Shown in pieces: positions 1-12,068 of a DNA stretch of 64,000 bases. How positions within the stretch are numbered: position 1 is the stretch's first letter; each line of letters starts with the position of its first letter. The position numbers and the translations under genes are program-made. Source of the DNA: Synaphobranchus kaupii (lineage: Eukaryota > Chordata > Actinopteri > Anguilliformes > Synaphobranchidae); the NCBI GenBank assembly GCA_029718625.1, contig CM056377.1, forward strand, positions 112,245,641 through 112,309,640, written 5' to 3'. The notes beneath the pieces were generated by a model that saw only the letters and a list, made by a program, of their open reading frames with translations, was not told the origin of the DNA and ran no database searches.

Positions 1-183
1 CAGGGTGAGCCTTGCCCTGTTTCGGTAGCCACTGGTAAGGCCACCTGTGGCACTAAAAACCCGCTCTGCAAAGGCCTGGGATGCAGGCATCGCTAACAGA
101 TCCAGGGCAAGAGGTTTTAGATGAGGATAAATAGTTGAACTCTGCTTATATCCTACAGGAGTTGTCAAAATGTTGTTTCGTTT
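1..183 (-). pseudogene. hAT transposase, C-terminal dimerisation domain (partial, runs off the left edge)
   Basis: On the minus strand a frame is open from position 183 to the first base. Near its end it reads LALDLLAMPASQAFAERVFS followed by ATGGLTSGYRNRARLTL. This is the hydrophobic helix plus PASQA..ERVFS signature of the hAT dimerisation domain near the C-terminus of these DNA transposases. hAT transposases cut and paste their own element in the nucleus. The catalytic core is not visible; a foldback repeat begins at about 165, so the first 5-6 residues of the frame probably belong to that repeat. The BED finger at 1880-2174 on the same strand is the expected N-terminal end of the same gene. 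The stop codon, if present, lies outside the window. The family call rests on motif recognition by eye. Confidence 0.75.
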
Positions 184-1430
184 TTAAAGTAGTAAATTAA
201 TTTATAATTTCAGAGAAATATGAATAGGCTACTATAATTGGGACGCACTAGGGGACGAACGTGGATAGGGTAAGCATAATTGACAAGGAGTAACAATGAA
301 CGCAAATCCATAGATTTCTTATTCCAGGACATGACATTCTGCAGAAATATAGCCCAGCTATAATTACAAAATGAGCTGGAATTCTTAGATCAAGTTGCAA
401 GTATTCAACATGACTTTTTACATGTTAAGATTCCTACGCTTTTCTTATCAACTCATAGGCTATGGCTAAACGTCCCATTGCACAACAGTAGGTCTATAGC
501 CTACATAACTACAGCATTTGCTGATGTGTCCTGATGGAGATATTGTATTTATGCCAAAACATGAAGTTAATTTATTCACTTATATAATGTAGGCCTACTC
601 ACATTCTCAGTTTGTGCAGAAAAATACCTAGATTTTTTATTTAGGCTTTATTTAATTTTTTTATTATTTGGCTTGTTATAAGGCCTAAATGCGGCCTAAA
701 TTTCTGCATAACACAGGTTACTTTATAAGTCACATGCACACTGCAGCAATTCGTGCAACAGTTCGCCCAAACGTCTTGTGGCAACAAATAGTCTAAATGT
801 TTTGACATTTTAAGTGGAACATTACATGCAGTGAAATTGCGGCTATGTAGACCGTATTTTGCTTGCCAAAGCAATGACTTTTGAGAAATGCATCCACATT
901 AATCAATTTACATGTTGTCTTTGAATTTGCAACTGATATGAAACTTATGAAATAAAATGTGTTATATATGGAACGTGTACGTTGTAGACGCATTTTAGCC
1001 GGGCTAAAAAAAAAGCTAAAAGATATCTTAGATGATTTAGCGGCTCCTTGGATGATCTAATAGACGTCTAGTGCCCAATGGGGATTATGATACAAGCTAT
1101 GGTAAAGGCATAAAAGTATGGTAAACTTTTAAATGTTGGCTACGAGTTGGTAAGAAAAGTGAAGGTAGTCCTATCTAAACATATAAAAAGCCACATGGAA
1201 TACTTGCAATTTGCTCGAAGAATTCCACCTCATTTTGTAATTATAGCTGGGCTAAATTTCTACGGAATGCGATGTCGGAATAAGAAAACTATAGGTTTGC
1301 GTTCATTATTACTCCTTGTCAGTTACGCTTACCCTATCCACGGTTGCCCTCTAGTCGTAATAGTTCACGTCCCAATTATAGTAGGCCAATATTTCCCTGA
1401 AATTATAAATTAATTGTCGTTTTGAAATAT
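165..1430. repeat. Long inverted (foldback) repeat inside the hAT element
   Basis: Bases about 165-475 and 1110-1430 are reverse complements of each other over roughly 310-320 bp with moderate divergence. A matching landmark is TTGTAATTATAGCTGGGCTA in the right arm, which faces TAGCCCAGCTATAATTACAA in the left arm. About 630 bp of AT-rich spacer separate the arms. The whole behaves as a foldback or MITE-like insertion that separates the two ends of a hAT transposase gene. No target duplication was resolved, and the short open frames in the arms look incidental. Confidence 0.7.
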
Positions 1431-1879
1431 ATAAATTGTTTCAACTCTGTCACATTTGGTCTTCCATATACAATCACTACCATATCTCGAAGTCCATTTA
1501 TAATGCGTTGAGTGAAACAGCAGGTGGGATACTGTGCAAAAATAAAAGTTCAAATGCAAACTGAAAGGCCTATTGAACATTATTAGTGATGTCGACGAGA
1601 CAATAAACAATGCCGTACAAAATACTTCACAAAACAATTAATAAATACGCCTAATACAAGGTTTAGAACACTGCCCTAAACTCTGGTCATGGGCTTGGGG
1701 AATCAGGGTAAAAGCAGACTCACCTCCACATCAGGGAACTTTACCATGTCATATCAGATAATATCTAACAAAACCAAACGTTGGCTTTATAGATCCTTAT
1801 TCCGATATGAATCCAATCATTTGCGCTATGCTACAGTACAGTCTAAAGCCGACGTCACTATATAAACATTAAACATAGC

Positions 1880-2174
1880 CTACAAATATTGCATGGCCGG
1901 CAGATATTCTGACAATGTTGCGCCCAGTGAGAGGTCTAATAGAAATAGAAATAGATATTGCCCCACCCCCCAAGGTACCTTGGCATAAATATAAATATCT
2001 GCGTGATGTAACTTTAGGTGCCTCTTTAGATTTGCGGTGTTTTTCCCCATCTGGTTTATCACCGCATATTTCTTCTCCCGCGACAACAACAGTGCATTCG
2101 GGTTTCCATTCCTTCTCATCATATATGAAGTGAGTCCATACATCCATCCTTTTCTTCCTTCCAACTTGTGACAT
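1880..2174 (-). pseudogene. hAT transposase N-terminal BED zinc finger, frameshifted
   Basis: A true ATG at 2174 (minus) opens a frame beginning MSQVGRKKRMDVWTHFIYDE and reaching two cysteines (PEC and EEICG). The second half of the finger, KNTANLKRHLKLHHADI, lies in the neighbouring frame slightly downstream. Together they give the W..F, C..C, H..H order of a BED finger, the DNA-binding module at the start of many hAT transposases. The frame change falls between the second cysteine and the histidine half, so the gene is inactive. The frame then runs into sequence with no hAT similarity. The subterminal repeats at 2330-2692 lie just upstream, as expected for the 5' end of the element. Confidence 0.75.
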
Positions 2175-2329
2175 ACTAGTGTAGGCTTATGCTAGTATTA
2201 CCTGTCACGTTAGTTAGTTGCTTTGCTTTTTTGAAGTTCGCGCGAATAACAGGCAGGCAGAAATTAATACAAGGAGTTTAAATTAATACAATCAATGACG
2301 AGAATGCATATTCGTCAATTGGCGTCACC

Positions 2330-2692
2330 TCTCTCTTTTGAGGTCTAATAAATATTAGATTTCGTTAGTTTTTATTTAAAAATATACATTTTCATCTATT
2401 TTTAGTTCAACGATAACATAAACAGATTTGGTCACGTTTTTATTTTGAAATATATGTTTTAATCTTATTCTTTTCCGTCAACGATGATAAGAAACAGATT
2501 TAGTCACAGTTTTTATATTCTAATATCCTTTTTCGTCATATCTGTATTAGTCAACAATATTAGGAAGGGATTTAGTCACAGTTTTTATTCTCTAAAATCA
2601 ATTTCCTCATATAACATTTTCTCGTATTAATAAAAACAAATGCCATTGACTAAAATGTTTTTATTTTTTTCGGGTTGACAAAATTAACACTA
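2330..2692 (-). mobile_element. hAT 5' terminal region with three subterminal repeats
   Basis: Three diverged units of about 71-73 bp start near 2407, 2478 and 2551. Each holds a TCAACRATR core followed by a TTTRGTCAC...TTTTTAT block. The outer end (about 2680-2692) reads, on the minus strand, TAGTGTTAATTTTGTCAACC, which resembles fish hAT termini. Subterminal repeats are normal transposase-binding arrays in hAT elements. The other terminus would lie left of the window. Confidence 0.55.
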
Positions 2693-3516
2693 GATGGAAA
2701 TGGTGGTGGCGTAGGGTGAGACTTTTAACTGTAAAGTATAGAGAGCCTGCCATTTTGTTAGTATCTTGGGGGAAGGATTTTTGTGGCTATTCATGCAGCT
2801 GAAAGTATATTGTCCCAAATATTCATATCAGATTAGCTACCTGAATGAATGCTGTCTTGTGGAACAGGCCAATGTTAAATCAACATGTGCCTGTAAATAT
2901 ACGCTTCAATGACACTGACAGCTAAAGTAAAGTCTACCCGAGGAGATCATTTGGATCAAAGTATGCTTTGACATGTTGCTTTCTTTCTGTACTTTCTTTT
3001 ACACTCCTTAATGTTGGCTGAAAGACGGGTTTTTATTGAGTGACAAAATGTGCTGTATTAAATTACTGCCTTTTCATATACAAAAAGTGAAAGGGCACAG
3101 CTGGAAATTCTATCAGCCATGGCTATTTGTACAGGAACACAATTCTTGTTCAGGCAAGAAAGATGTATTTTTTCATAAAGCTGCGTGACTAACAGAATAT
3201 AATCATGAAAAGGCTTAAAAGAAAATAAAAATGTATAATTAATGTCTTTGGGTCTTCTCAGGTTTTCAGTATGTCACAGCACCATCTAGTGATCAATGCA
3301 TATAATAGTTTTCTTGTTTTCTTACAGTAATACCTTGCATGATTTCCTATATTAATTTCCAAATATCCTAAGCCTTGATGAAATTTGGATTTTATTAAAA
3401 TTATGGATAATGTTCATAACCAATCACATAAAATAAAGTTTGCATATTCATAAATATTCAGCTTGAAACTAATTTTCCCAGGAGCTCAGCTTGTCTGAGT
3501 TTGATTGGAGGGTGTG
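2693..3516. other. No gene seen
   Basis: AT-rich sequence with no supported frame, RNA gene or clear repeat. Confidence 0.6.
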
Positions 3517-3555
<39 letters not shown>

Positions 3556-3576
3556 TGTATTTGTGTGTGCGTGCGT

Positions 3577-3638
<62 letters not shown>

Positions 3639-3645
3639 TGTGCGC
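3517..3645. repeat. (GT)n microsatellite
   Basis: Two GT runs are separated by a short impure stretch (GTTTGTGTATTTGTG...GCGTGCGTGG), ending in GTGCGCGTGTGCGCGC. The Val/Cys and His/Thr open frames over it are artefacts of the repeat. Confidence 0.97.
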
Positions 3646-4073
3646 GCTTGGAATCCTTTGTTTTGTTTTTTGTCCCGTATTCTCAGTTACACACGAATGA
3701 GTGTTTTTCTGTTTCAGGAGAAGGCCAGTCACCCGCATCAGACCTTCTGGTAAGGCAGCCCTCTGCTGGTTGTAGTAGTGGTCCAGGACCGATACAGGCC
3801 ACTTTCTCTGGGATTATGAAACAATCCTCAATGAGCAGAGGTGTCTCACACGATGCATCTGCATTTGCTGACCAACACACAGATTTTCTTCCTTTTTTTC
3901 TCTTTTCACTCAATGTAATTTGTGGCCAATTTACTTGTATGCATGCCACTGGTGATTCATACACAGTATGTACACTGAGGACAGTTTTAAATTTTACCAC
4001 CATTTACACTAGCCTTAAGAATTTACAAGGAATGGAATGAAATTGTCCTCAGATAAAAATATTACATATAGTA
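3646..4073 (+). other. Unique sequence with a possible 32-nt microexon
   Basis: At 3718-3749 a pyrimidine-rich tract ending TTTCAG precedes 32 nt that are followed directly by GTAAGG. Both splice consensus sites are good, but there is no reading-frame support or neighbouring exon, so this may be chance. The rest shows nothing. Confidence 0.15.
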
Positions 4074-4266
4074 CAGTGCTCACCTGAATTATAACCCTGG
4101 AAAATATGAGCAAAAAAGGCTATGAAAAAATGTCTGTCATTTATCAGAGTAACCTTACACTCAAAATATGAGACACATCTAATCTTTAATTTAGGTAACA
4201 TTATTCAAAGAAGAAGTGTGTCACAATTATTGGCAACACTAGATATAGAAAAACCTTATTGAAGTA

Positions 4267-5036
4267 CAGGGGGTGGACAAAATATCAGAAACACCAAACC
4301 GCAACCTCTGTTCCTAACCTGATTATGCTGTTTTGTGAATCTTGTGCCACGTGTACATTTTATATTATGACTTGTTTGTATTTATAATTTTGCCAATCAA
4401 CCATAATTGCCTGATCATATTTTTATGAAATGCTAACAAATCATAAATTACATGTCGCTGTTATATCAGTAATAAGTGAGTACGCTTCAACAAATGTACA
4501 AGAAGAAGTCCGAAAGAAATTTGGTCCCCAACAACTGGAGTTGATCTCTTCTATGTAGTACAGTTGAATGTGATTTGTGAAAAACCTAACTGAAAAGGAA
4601 TAATTAACTATTGGGCCATATTTGTGACTCATGTTACTTGCAAGTGTTGGATTCTAGACCAGTTTCAATGATCTTCTATTTTATTCAGCTGTTCACTTCA
4701 CTTTGAGCAGAGGTGTTCACTCCACACAGCTGTGCAGAGGTGCACATCTCTGGTTGTCATGGACCAAAATGATTTCAGTTTTTGTCCTACATTAGCTCTA
4801 AAGTTTTCTCAATTTGTATTATTTCATAATATGATTAATGGCTAATTATGATTCATTATCAAGCTAATACAAAATAACAAGACATAAACTAAAATATATA
4901 CATGGCATGCCAGTCATAAAAGAGTGTAGCAAATATAGGTAAGAGAAATGGGAGCAAACATATAGCAGCTGTTTTATGTTTTATGAAAAACAGTTTTTTC
5001 CTTTTCTTGTGCTTCCAATATTTTGTCCACTCCCTG
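4267..5036. mobile_element. Nested 770-bp TA-flanked non-autonomous DNA element
   Basis: The ends are inverted repeats: CAGGGGGTGGACAAAATAT at the left and its near-complement ATATTTTGTCCACTCCCTG at the right, flanked on each side by TA (4265-4266 and 5037-5038). About 30 bp of terminal repeat are alignable with few mismatches. The TA duplication points to the Tc1/mariner superfamily. The interior has no transposase frame. It is inserted inside the Tc1-like element and is therefore younger than it. Confidence 0.75.
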
Positions 5037-5084
5037 TATATTCCCATTCATATTTTAGTTTTTTTAAGCACAGTTAAGAGGCAT

Positions 5085-5555
5085 AGCCTTATGCCTACTG
5101 TGAAGTATGGTGGTAGATCTATTATGTTGTGGGGCTGGTTTTCCTCCAAAGGCCCTGGGCACCTTGTTAGGGTACATGGCATCATGGAATGAAATACCAC
5201 GAGATTTTAGACCAAAGCCTGCCTGTCTCTGCCAGAAGGCTAAAAGCGGGTTGTGGTTGATCTTCCAGCAGGACAATGATCCAAAGCATACCTCAAAATT
5301 TACAAAAAATGGTTCCCTGACCACAGAATCAAGGTTTTGCAATGGCCATCCCCAGTCCCCTGACCTGAACCCCATTGAAAACCTGTTGGATGAGCTGAAG
5401 AGTGTCCACAAGGACCAATGACTGAAGGATCTGGAGAGATTCTGTATGGAGGAATGGTCTTAAATCCCTTGCTATGTGTTCTCCAACCTCATCAAAGTTT
5501 ACAGGAGACTCAGTGCTGTTATCTTGGCAAAGGGAGTGTGTCAAAGTACTAAATG
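5085..5555 (+). pseudogene. Tc1-like transposase, C-terminal half
   Basis: The plus strand encodes recognisable DDE-transposase motifs in two frames. The first is a TVKYGG..IMLWGWFSSKGP segment, then after a frame change come IFQQDNDPKHTS (around 5260-5300) and SPDLNPIENLLDELK (around 5357-5400), followed by a stop at 5419-5421. The Asp of QQDNDPKHTS and the Glu of NPIENL are the second and third catalytic positions of the family. After the stop, similarity resumes (LERFCMEEW-like) up to about 5555. The N-terminal paired-like DNA-binding domains are missing. A stop and at least one frameshift make it inactive. Confidence 0.85.
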
Positions 5556-6064
5556 CAAGGATGCCAATAATTGGTACATCTTCTTCAAAATAAAAATAAT
5601 TTTGAATTAAATATTTGTTTTTCCTCTGATAAATCGTATTGCAATTAAACTATATAATATCCTCATTTTTCTGAGTATAGAACAGATATAAACAATAAAC
5701 TGAAAGCTAACAATCATGACATTACAATTCTATGTTTGGGCAGAATACAGTTGTCTATCCTATATACTAAGTAGGTAAAATGTCAACTAAAGTAGTCTAT
5801 AGATAACTAATTTTTTATCAGCTTTAATACTTGATTAAACTTTAGCACTAAAACCTTTTCAGCAGCTGGACAGTTTACAAATTATTATGAGTAACATGAG
5901 ACTGAAGAAGGTATTCAATCTAATTCCTGTGATGCATTGTCCTCAATACCTGCATATTGTAAACATGTAAGCACCCTTAAAATAGATTTTCTGTGTAAGC
6001 CAGACACATGTTGGCTAAATGTTTAAACTCTCACGTGTACATCTTGCTGAAAATGAATGACATA

Positions 6065-6566
6065 CAGTGAGCACCATAATTCATTGGACAGTGACACATG
6101 GTTCTGTACTCTAGCACTTTGAGTTTGAAAGCATACAATGACAGTGAGGTTGAAGTGCAGACTGTCAGCTTTAATTTGAGGGTATTTTCATCCATATCTG
6201 ATGAATCCTTTTGAAATTATAGAACCTTTTCTACATAGCCCCTCTTACTCTTACAAGCGATACTATAACGTCTATGCATTTGAATTGATCTCTATGAGAA
6301 TTGGGGGGTGGGACTAGATTTAGCTGTAAATTATGGTGGAACAGTATGGAATACATGGTTGGGGAAATGGCTGTAAATCTGAGGTCTGAGGTATCAAACG
6401 AGCCTCAAACCATCACTCTGCTGCCAGATATGCAGTAGATATGGATGGATCACTTTAAGGGTAGTTTCTTCTGACAAATTTTCCTATTGAACTCTATGGA
6501 GTGCTAGAGTACAAAACCAAAATAACAGAAAATGTGTCACTGTCCAATGAATTATGGTGCTCACTG
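6065..6566. mobile_element. 502-bp TA-flanked MITE with 35-bp perfect ends
   Basis: CAGTGAGCACCATAATTCAT opens the element after TA at 6063-6064, and the exact reverse complement closes it before TA at 6567-6568. The perfect match extends for 35 bp. There is no coding frame. Its interior (CCATCACTCTGCTGCCAGAT, then GGATGGATCACTTTAAGGG) recurs at 26,880-27,060 and 44,020-44,190, so it is one member of a local family of three or more. Confidence 0.88.
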
Positions 6567-7593
6567 TATTTATACAAAATTCATACATGTGAATAATTAT
6601 ACAAAATTTAGTTTCCAGGAGATTACATTTGTAAGTATTGTCTATGGTTTCCCTCTGCATGGAAATGAATTACAATATGAAGTATGAAAAAAATTGGTTG
6701 GATCAGGTCATTCATTTTACATTGGGTAACAACAAATAAAGGAGAACTGAGAAACAAATCGATGCCTAGATATATACGTATATAACCGTTTGGTACTTTC
6801 CACTGATGCTTATTAAATCATTGTATTTATACACGTGATATTTTTTGGAGGAATTACAGCTGGAAGTCAGCATAGATCTGAGAATAACATGATAAATTAT
6901 GGATTAATACCTTCAGGAAATCAGAAAAAATAAAAAAGCAAAAGAGCAACAATAGATGGGATGTGATGTCAGTGTTAATTTTGTCTCTTTTAATCAGTGC
7001 CATGGGTTCTCTGGAACCATCTTTAAAACTACATTTAATTGATTTGAGTATTATTACATATGGAGTGTTGACACTGTTAGCCTCCTCCCCTGCATGTTGA
7101 CAGCTTGTGTTGCTCGGTAGATTAGCCTCTGTTTATAGCACCGTTTCACTCCTTGATCTTTGCTTTTCTTCCAAGTCTGCTGGGCGCCTCTGAAGAACTG
7201 CGTTCCATCACATAGGTGCAATCACTCTCCAGGCAGTGCTGCAGTCTCCCAGTTGAGTGATCAGAGTTTAGTAGACTAACACTGCCAGGGATCACAGTTC
7301 TCCATCTTTCTTAATAGCCATTGCAGGAGGTGTGAAAATAAGGCTCTTGTTGCCAGAGAGCTCATATCAGACCTGGTCATACTTCCCATGGCTACACAGA
7401 CGTCCCATGTTGACATTCATGTTGATGACCTGAATCCTATGGTGGTGACGGCTATTTGTGTCCCTGTGCTGCAGTACCTCACATATAAAGTATGACAACT
7501 TGCCTAGTTGTTATGTTGGCATAATGGGAGGTACACCAGTTTAATTGTTAAATTATGTCTTTCTGTGTACTTCCTACTCTCCTGTTGTAAGGG
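6567..7593. other. No gene seen
   Basis: AT-rich, apparently single-copy sequence. No supported frame, RNA gene or repeat was recognised. Confidence 0.55.
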
Positions 7594-8768
7594 TGTTCAG
7601 GACAGGGACCCAATCGCAGACCAGGATGAGGCAAAAGAATGGTTTATTCAGTCCAAGGTCAGAAGCCGGGTGATCCGAAAGACAAGGTACAAAATCAGTA
7701 GGCAGGCGAATAGTCAACAGACCAAAAACTAAATCTGTGAAGTCACTGGTGAAGGAACACAAGGGAAAGGCTGAGGCAAGGTCCAAGAAAACAAACGAGT
7801 CAAAACCAAAGTGTCAGAAGGGCAACCAAAACAAAAATGACAAGCAGGCTCGGAAGGACGGAAGGGGGTCTCAGGACTTACAATAAACACAGGCTAGGAG
7901 AAACACACTGGCACAGGGAAAAATGTAAGACAGAGAACGTGTGCAAACTAGGGACTAAAATACACTGAGGGAAGATTACACAAAAGGAATCAGGTGTGCA
8001 GAGGAGGGGAAATTGGAGAGTACACAGGTGAGAACAATGAGGCTTAACAAGGACCAATAATACTATAACGGGGGGAACGTAAGACACAGACTGGAATACA
8101 CATAGACACAATGATAACAAATGGCCTGGGGTTAGCAGGTAGACACATGGACAGCTCGGAGGGGAGGAACGCGGAAGTGGACACACGTGCAGAAAATGCG
8201 AAATCACAGATAGATACAGGGATAGGATAAAGAGGAGGGAAATGACAGCTGCAGGTAGAAACTCAAGATGAATTAGTAATTAGTAATGTTAGTAGCGAAC
8301 TCTAAAACCCTAATGTTAGTAGGTTAGCTGGTTAGTATTATATACACGTTAGTTTGTTAACAGGTTAGTATTAAATCTAATCTAACAGTTAGTACGATTA
8401 GTACATTAGTATTATATACAAATATTAAGAAAGCCAGAAGGAAGAAAACGAGATATGAGATACAGAGGAAACCCGAATGTAGCCAAAATCACCCGAATAG
8501 TGCAATGACAAAGACGGAGTGGAATCTCGGGAAACATGGAACGTGGACTAACAAGGCAACTAGAGTGATGGTAAAATACTAAACACAATACACGAAGTCA
8601 GGAAAATAATAAACACCGAGAAAAAATGGGAGAAAATAAACAGACAATTGCGAGGGTAATGCGAGGAAATAATAAGCACAATAAAACAGATCAGGGAAAA
8701 TAAGCAAAAGAAATCAGGAAACATAAATACACAGAATAAACAGACAGATAAAGTACAGGATCCTGACA
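7594..8768 (-). mobile_element. Solo LTR, Gypsy-like (minus orientation)
   Basis: Read on the minus strand, the segment starts TGTCAGGATCCTGTA at 8768 and ends GGTCCCTGTCCTGAACA at 7594, giving TG...CA ends and a length of 1,175 bp. An AATAAA lies close to the 3' end on the minus strand (near 7648), followed by a GATTGGGTCCC tail like the one at the end of the LTR at 23.69 kb. No internal gag or pol frames adjoin it, so it is a solo LTR. A matching target duplication was not found, which leaves the exact edges uncertain. Confidence 0.6.
8280..8425. repeat. Degenerate TTAGTA-rich tract inside the LTR
   Basis: About a dozen scattered GTTAGTA/ATTAGTA words, interrupted by TATTATATAC blocks, form an irregular simple repeat. 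It is not a telomeric TTAGGG array. Confidence 0.6.
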
Positions 8769-11700
8769 CCTGTCCTGTGTTTCTAATTGAGGTTGGTGTT
8801 TAAGTTAAGCACACTTTTACGTGGTGCAATTGTTACTATGAAGGAGCCTTCATTAGAGATGCTCCTCCATTAGAGATGCTCCTCCTCCAAGACAGGTCAA
8901 TGCAGATATAATGCACTTTTTTGTGCTTCACACAAGGTTTCATGCACAGTAGTTTTGGCAAACTACATATTTTTTAAATTTTATTTTGAAACAAAACATT
9001 TTAAACATTGCGTCGATATATGCATATATCGGAAATACCTTTACAAGTTACGTTTGTTAAAGGTAAGTGACATCACTTGTGACCAGTCAGGTATAACACT
9101 GATTTTTTTCTTTCAGCATAAAGAAAAATTTAATTTTGTGTACTAACACAGAGTTACTATGGATGCCGCTTACTCCTAAATTTAAATATGAATAAAAGGA
9201 GGCTCCAACTATACCAATCAAGATTCTACCATTCTCTAATTGATGATACATCAACCAGAATGGGTGTCAATACTTAAAATAAAAAATAAAAATAATAAAT
9301 AATAATAACCAAAAATAATTGTGGTCGATCTGCAGCTGCCAGCCAGGAATGTACTTTAGCAGTTTAAAAATGTTTATTTTTTCAGTTACTTTTGTTAACA
9401 ACAATTATTCTTGTGTTTCCATTGTAGAATTATTTTACATACATTTGTAAAAGGAGGAAGGTAATCTAAAGGCATAACAACAAAAAAGGTATAGCTTACT
9501 TGAATGCCTAAGATGCAAAAAGATGAGCCAGTGGATACAAGCTATCAATGAAGAATGATTGTGTACTTTTGCTATAGCTAATAACAGTTTTGATTTTGTT
9601 TATTTGCCTGCATCACTGGCATCACACCTAACTTGCATGAACTATAATGTACCATTCAGTGTGAAATTATTGAAGAAATGCAGTAAAAGTTTAAGAACAC
9701 GGTATAGCTTGGGGTAAATCCTTCTGGTCTCAAGTGCAGTTTCTGTGCTATCTCAAGACATTTATTGACAGCTACCACTACATGTGTTAATGTGATTTTT
9801 GGGTGGGCCAACTTTGCCACGTAATTTACTGCATGTAGTTCAGTAGCGTGTGGCAAATGATGACTGTAAAATAATATATAGCCTAAAATAATAACAATTT
9901 AGAGCCAAATCTAGCAAGAATGGTGAGATGTTTGTTTGATTCTCTCCTGTGTGTAGGCAGTGTGAGTGCGGGGGGATTGTATTACTTCTCGTTGTGATGC
10001 TGCTCACATGGTCTTGAATGGACTGAATAAAGTGCATTGAAGTGCTGCTATATGGTATGTGCTCATGTGGATGATGCAAAGATAATTTCCTAGCAGGTTA
10101 AATGAATAAGTCAGTCAATGAAACATTGTCAGTGCAGACATTTTTATCCTGAAGGGGAGATGTGTGACATGCTGAACAAATAAAGTTTTAGAACTGAGCA
10201 GCAACAATCCTTGTTTGATATTATATCATACAGCAAGAGAGTGAAAAAGTGGCCAGTTTAGTAGTTCTGAGTTGGATGCTGCAGTTTCTCATGTCGTTAT
10301 TTTTCTTTTTTTCGTTATGACGCAATAGTCTATGTTCTATTTTTGACAATAAAGACCTAATTTCTACATGGTTTCTTTTGAATGGTTCAATTTTCACACT
10401 ATTGTGCAATGTATTTCAATATATAAAAATGCCCTACTTTCAATGCACATGTAGTAGCTCTTTCTGTCTTTACATTTATTTAAATAGTTCTTATAACAAA
10501 CATAATGCAGAATACTGTTATTTTGGTAATTAGAAGGTATAGATTCCATTGAAAATTTTTAATTATATACAGGTATGTGTACAAACACCAGTCACAGGTC
10601 AAACTATCGCACACTTTGGCTTATTTTGAAAAACCATAAATGCTACTGAAGGAAAAGCTTTTTGGGAGCTGAAAGAGCCAGCTCTTATTGCTGAGCTGAG
10701 CCAAATCATCCGACTCACTGAAAGGAGATGAAATGCTTATCACTAGATGACTGCACTCAAAACACTTACTTTATCTGAGTACTACTGAAAATGGAGAATT
10801 GATAAATCAAAAACAAAAAACCCATATTTAATTTATTAGACAAAAATAGCAACGTATGATATTTATCAGCACTGCCGGAGGATATTTTGGCCTTTTGCTG
10901 AAGCCAATAAACAACAAGCTACTAAATGCTGAACACAAGTCGTCTAAGTTTATGTGTTTATATAAAGATAGGTAGGTTGGGTAAGTCCCTCCTTGTCCTA
11001 TGGCCACATTGCATAGGCTGTGCTAGCTCTCAATTCAACTAAGCTCATAATTCCTAAGGTGCAATTGAACTCTTAATGAAGCTTGATCTGGATTAGATAA
11101 CACTTGATACAGGTATCCGCTTGTAAAAGACATAGATTGTGTGGTGGGTGTACCAATGAAACAACAAAACAAATAGCCCTATTTTCACAGTCAAGGCGCC
11201 AAATGTTATCCTTAAAGGCATACTGAACTTTGTTAGAACATAATGTTCTATAGGTACCTGGCCCCGATATGAGTCGTAATATTCAAACTCACCTTCATGA
11301 CTTGCTCCAGTGGTCAGCAACTGGCCAACGAAGAATACATTTTTTTCTCTCTCCATTCACTCCCATTGCATGGCAAAACAAGTCTGAAAAGCACACTTTT
11401 AGCACATAAACAAATGTAAACAATGCGGATTATGCCGATATACAAAATCACGACATTTGGAACCAAACGTTTGAAAAGACAAAAAGCTCCATTCATGATA
11501 TTTTAAACTTTTTCCATACAAAGGTTTGGAAAAAGATCCGGTCGTTAGCGTATTAACTTCCTTCTTGCACCTGTAACGGTCCCACTCACTTCCTGAAGCG
11601 TGCATTAGTAAACAAACCGAGCAGCAAAGAAGCTAGCAACAGTTGCTAGTTCTCAGAAAATAGTTCATTAAAATTAAATCAATCAAAAATTTGATTTTTT

Positions 11701-12064
11701 TTTTAACCATAATACTAGCATTCCACTTGATTAAGATTAACTTATTCAGTAAAATAGTTTGGTGGCCAGAACAAATAATGGCATAAACCATGAACCTGAA
11801 TTGTTACTTCTACTTTGTTCAAGGAGTAGGAATTTTTACAATCAAATTAACGCCACCTTTCTGTTGAAGAGGACACCTCTGTTAATACAATTCTCTCTTT
11901 AAGATTGTGCCAGACAACCAAAGCAATGTCAAACCCAGATCATTCTCCAGACAACAAATCTTTCAAGTCAAATCTATTTTATCAGGAGGATTTACAACAA
12001 AAAAGAGCATACATAATGCATCCCCAGGAACAGAGCTGAGAAAACCATCTACTCTAAAGCTAAC
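8769..12064. other. 3.3 kb with no gene recognised
   Basis: Mostly AT-rich non-coding sequence. Weak points are an AATAAA at about 10,178, a repeat-like GAGCTGAAAGAGCCAGCTC block near 10,668, and a CTTAAAGGCATACTGAAC word near 11,212 that resembles one end of a TTAA element whose partner I could not find. The short open frames here show no codon logic. Confidence 0.5.
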
Positions 12065-12068
12065 TTAA

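Larger units (their letters stand above)
4074..5680 (+). mobile_element. Tc1-like transposon, internally deleted, right tip truncated
   Basis: The left end begins after a TA at 4072-4073. The left terminal region (about 4074-4245) and the right region (about 5560-5680) are reverse complements, including the CAATTATTGGCA inner repeat near 4222-4237 and its mate near 5565. This is the paired inner/outer repeat layout of fish Tc1 elements. The outermost 30 or so bases of the right end are missing. The 5' part of the transposase gene is absent, and a separate TA-flanked element (4267-5036) sits at the junction. Confidence 0.8.

Noticed and set aside
3469..4040. Open frames of 69-179 residues rich in Val/Cys or His/Thr
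   Set aside because: They are translations of the (GT)n microsatellite and its flank.
8280..8425. Interstitial telomere repeat
   Set aside because: The words are TTAGTA, not TTAGGG, and irregularly spaced.
10660..10740. GAGCTGAAAGAGCCAGCTC block as a DNA transposon end
   Set aside because: Looks repeat-like from memory, but no partner terminus or target duplication could be found.
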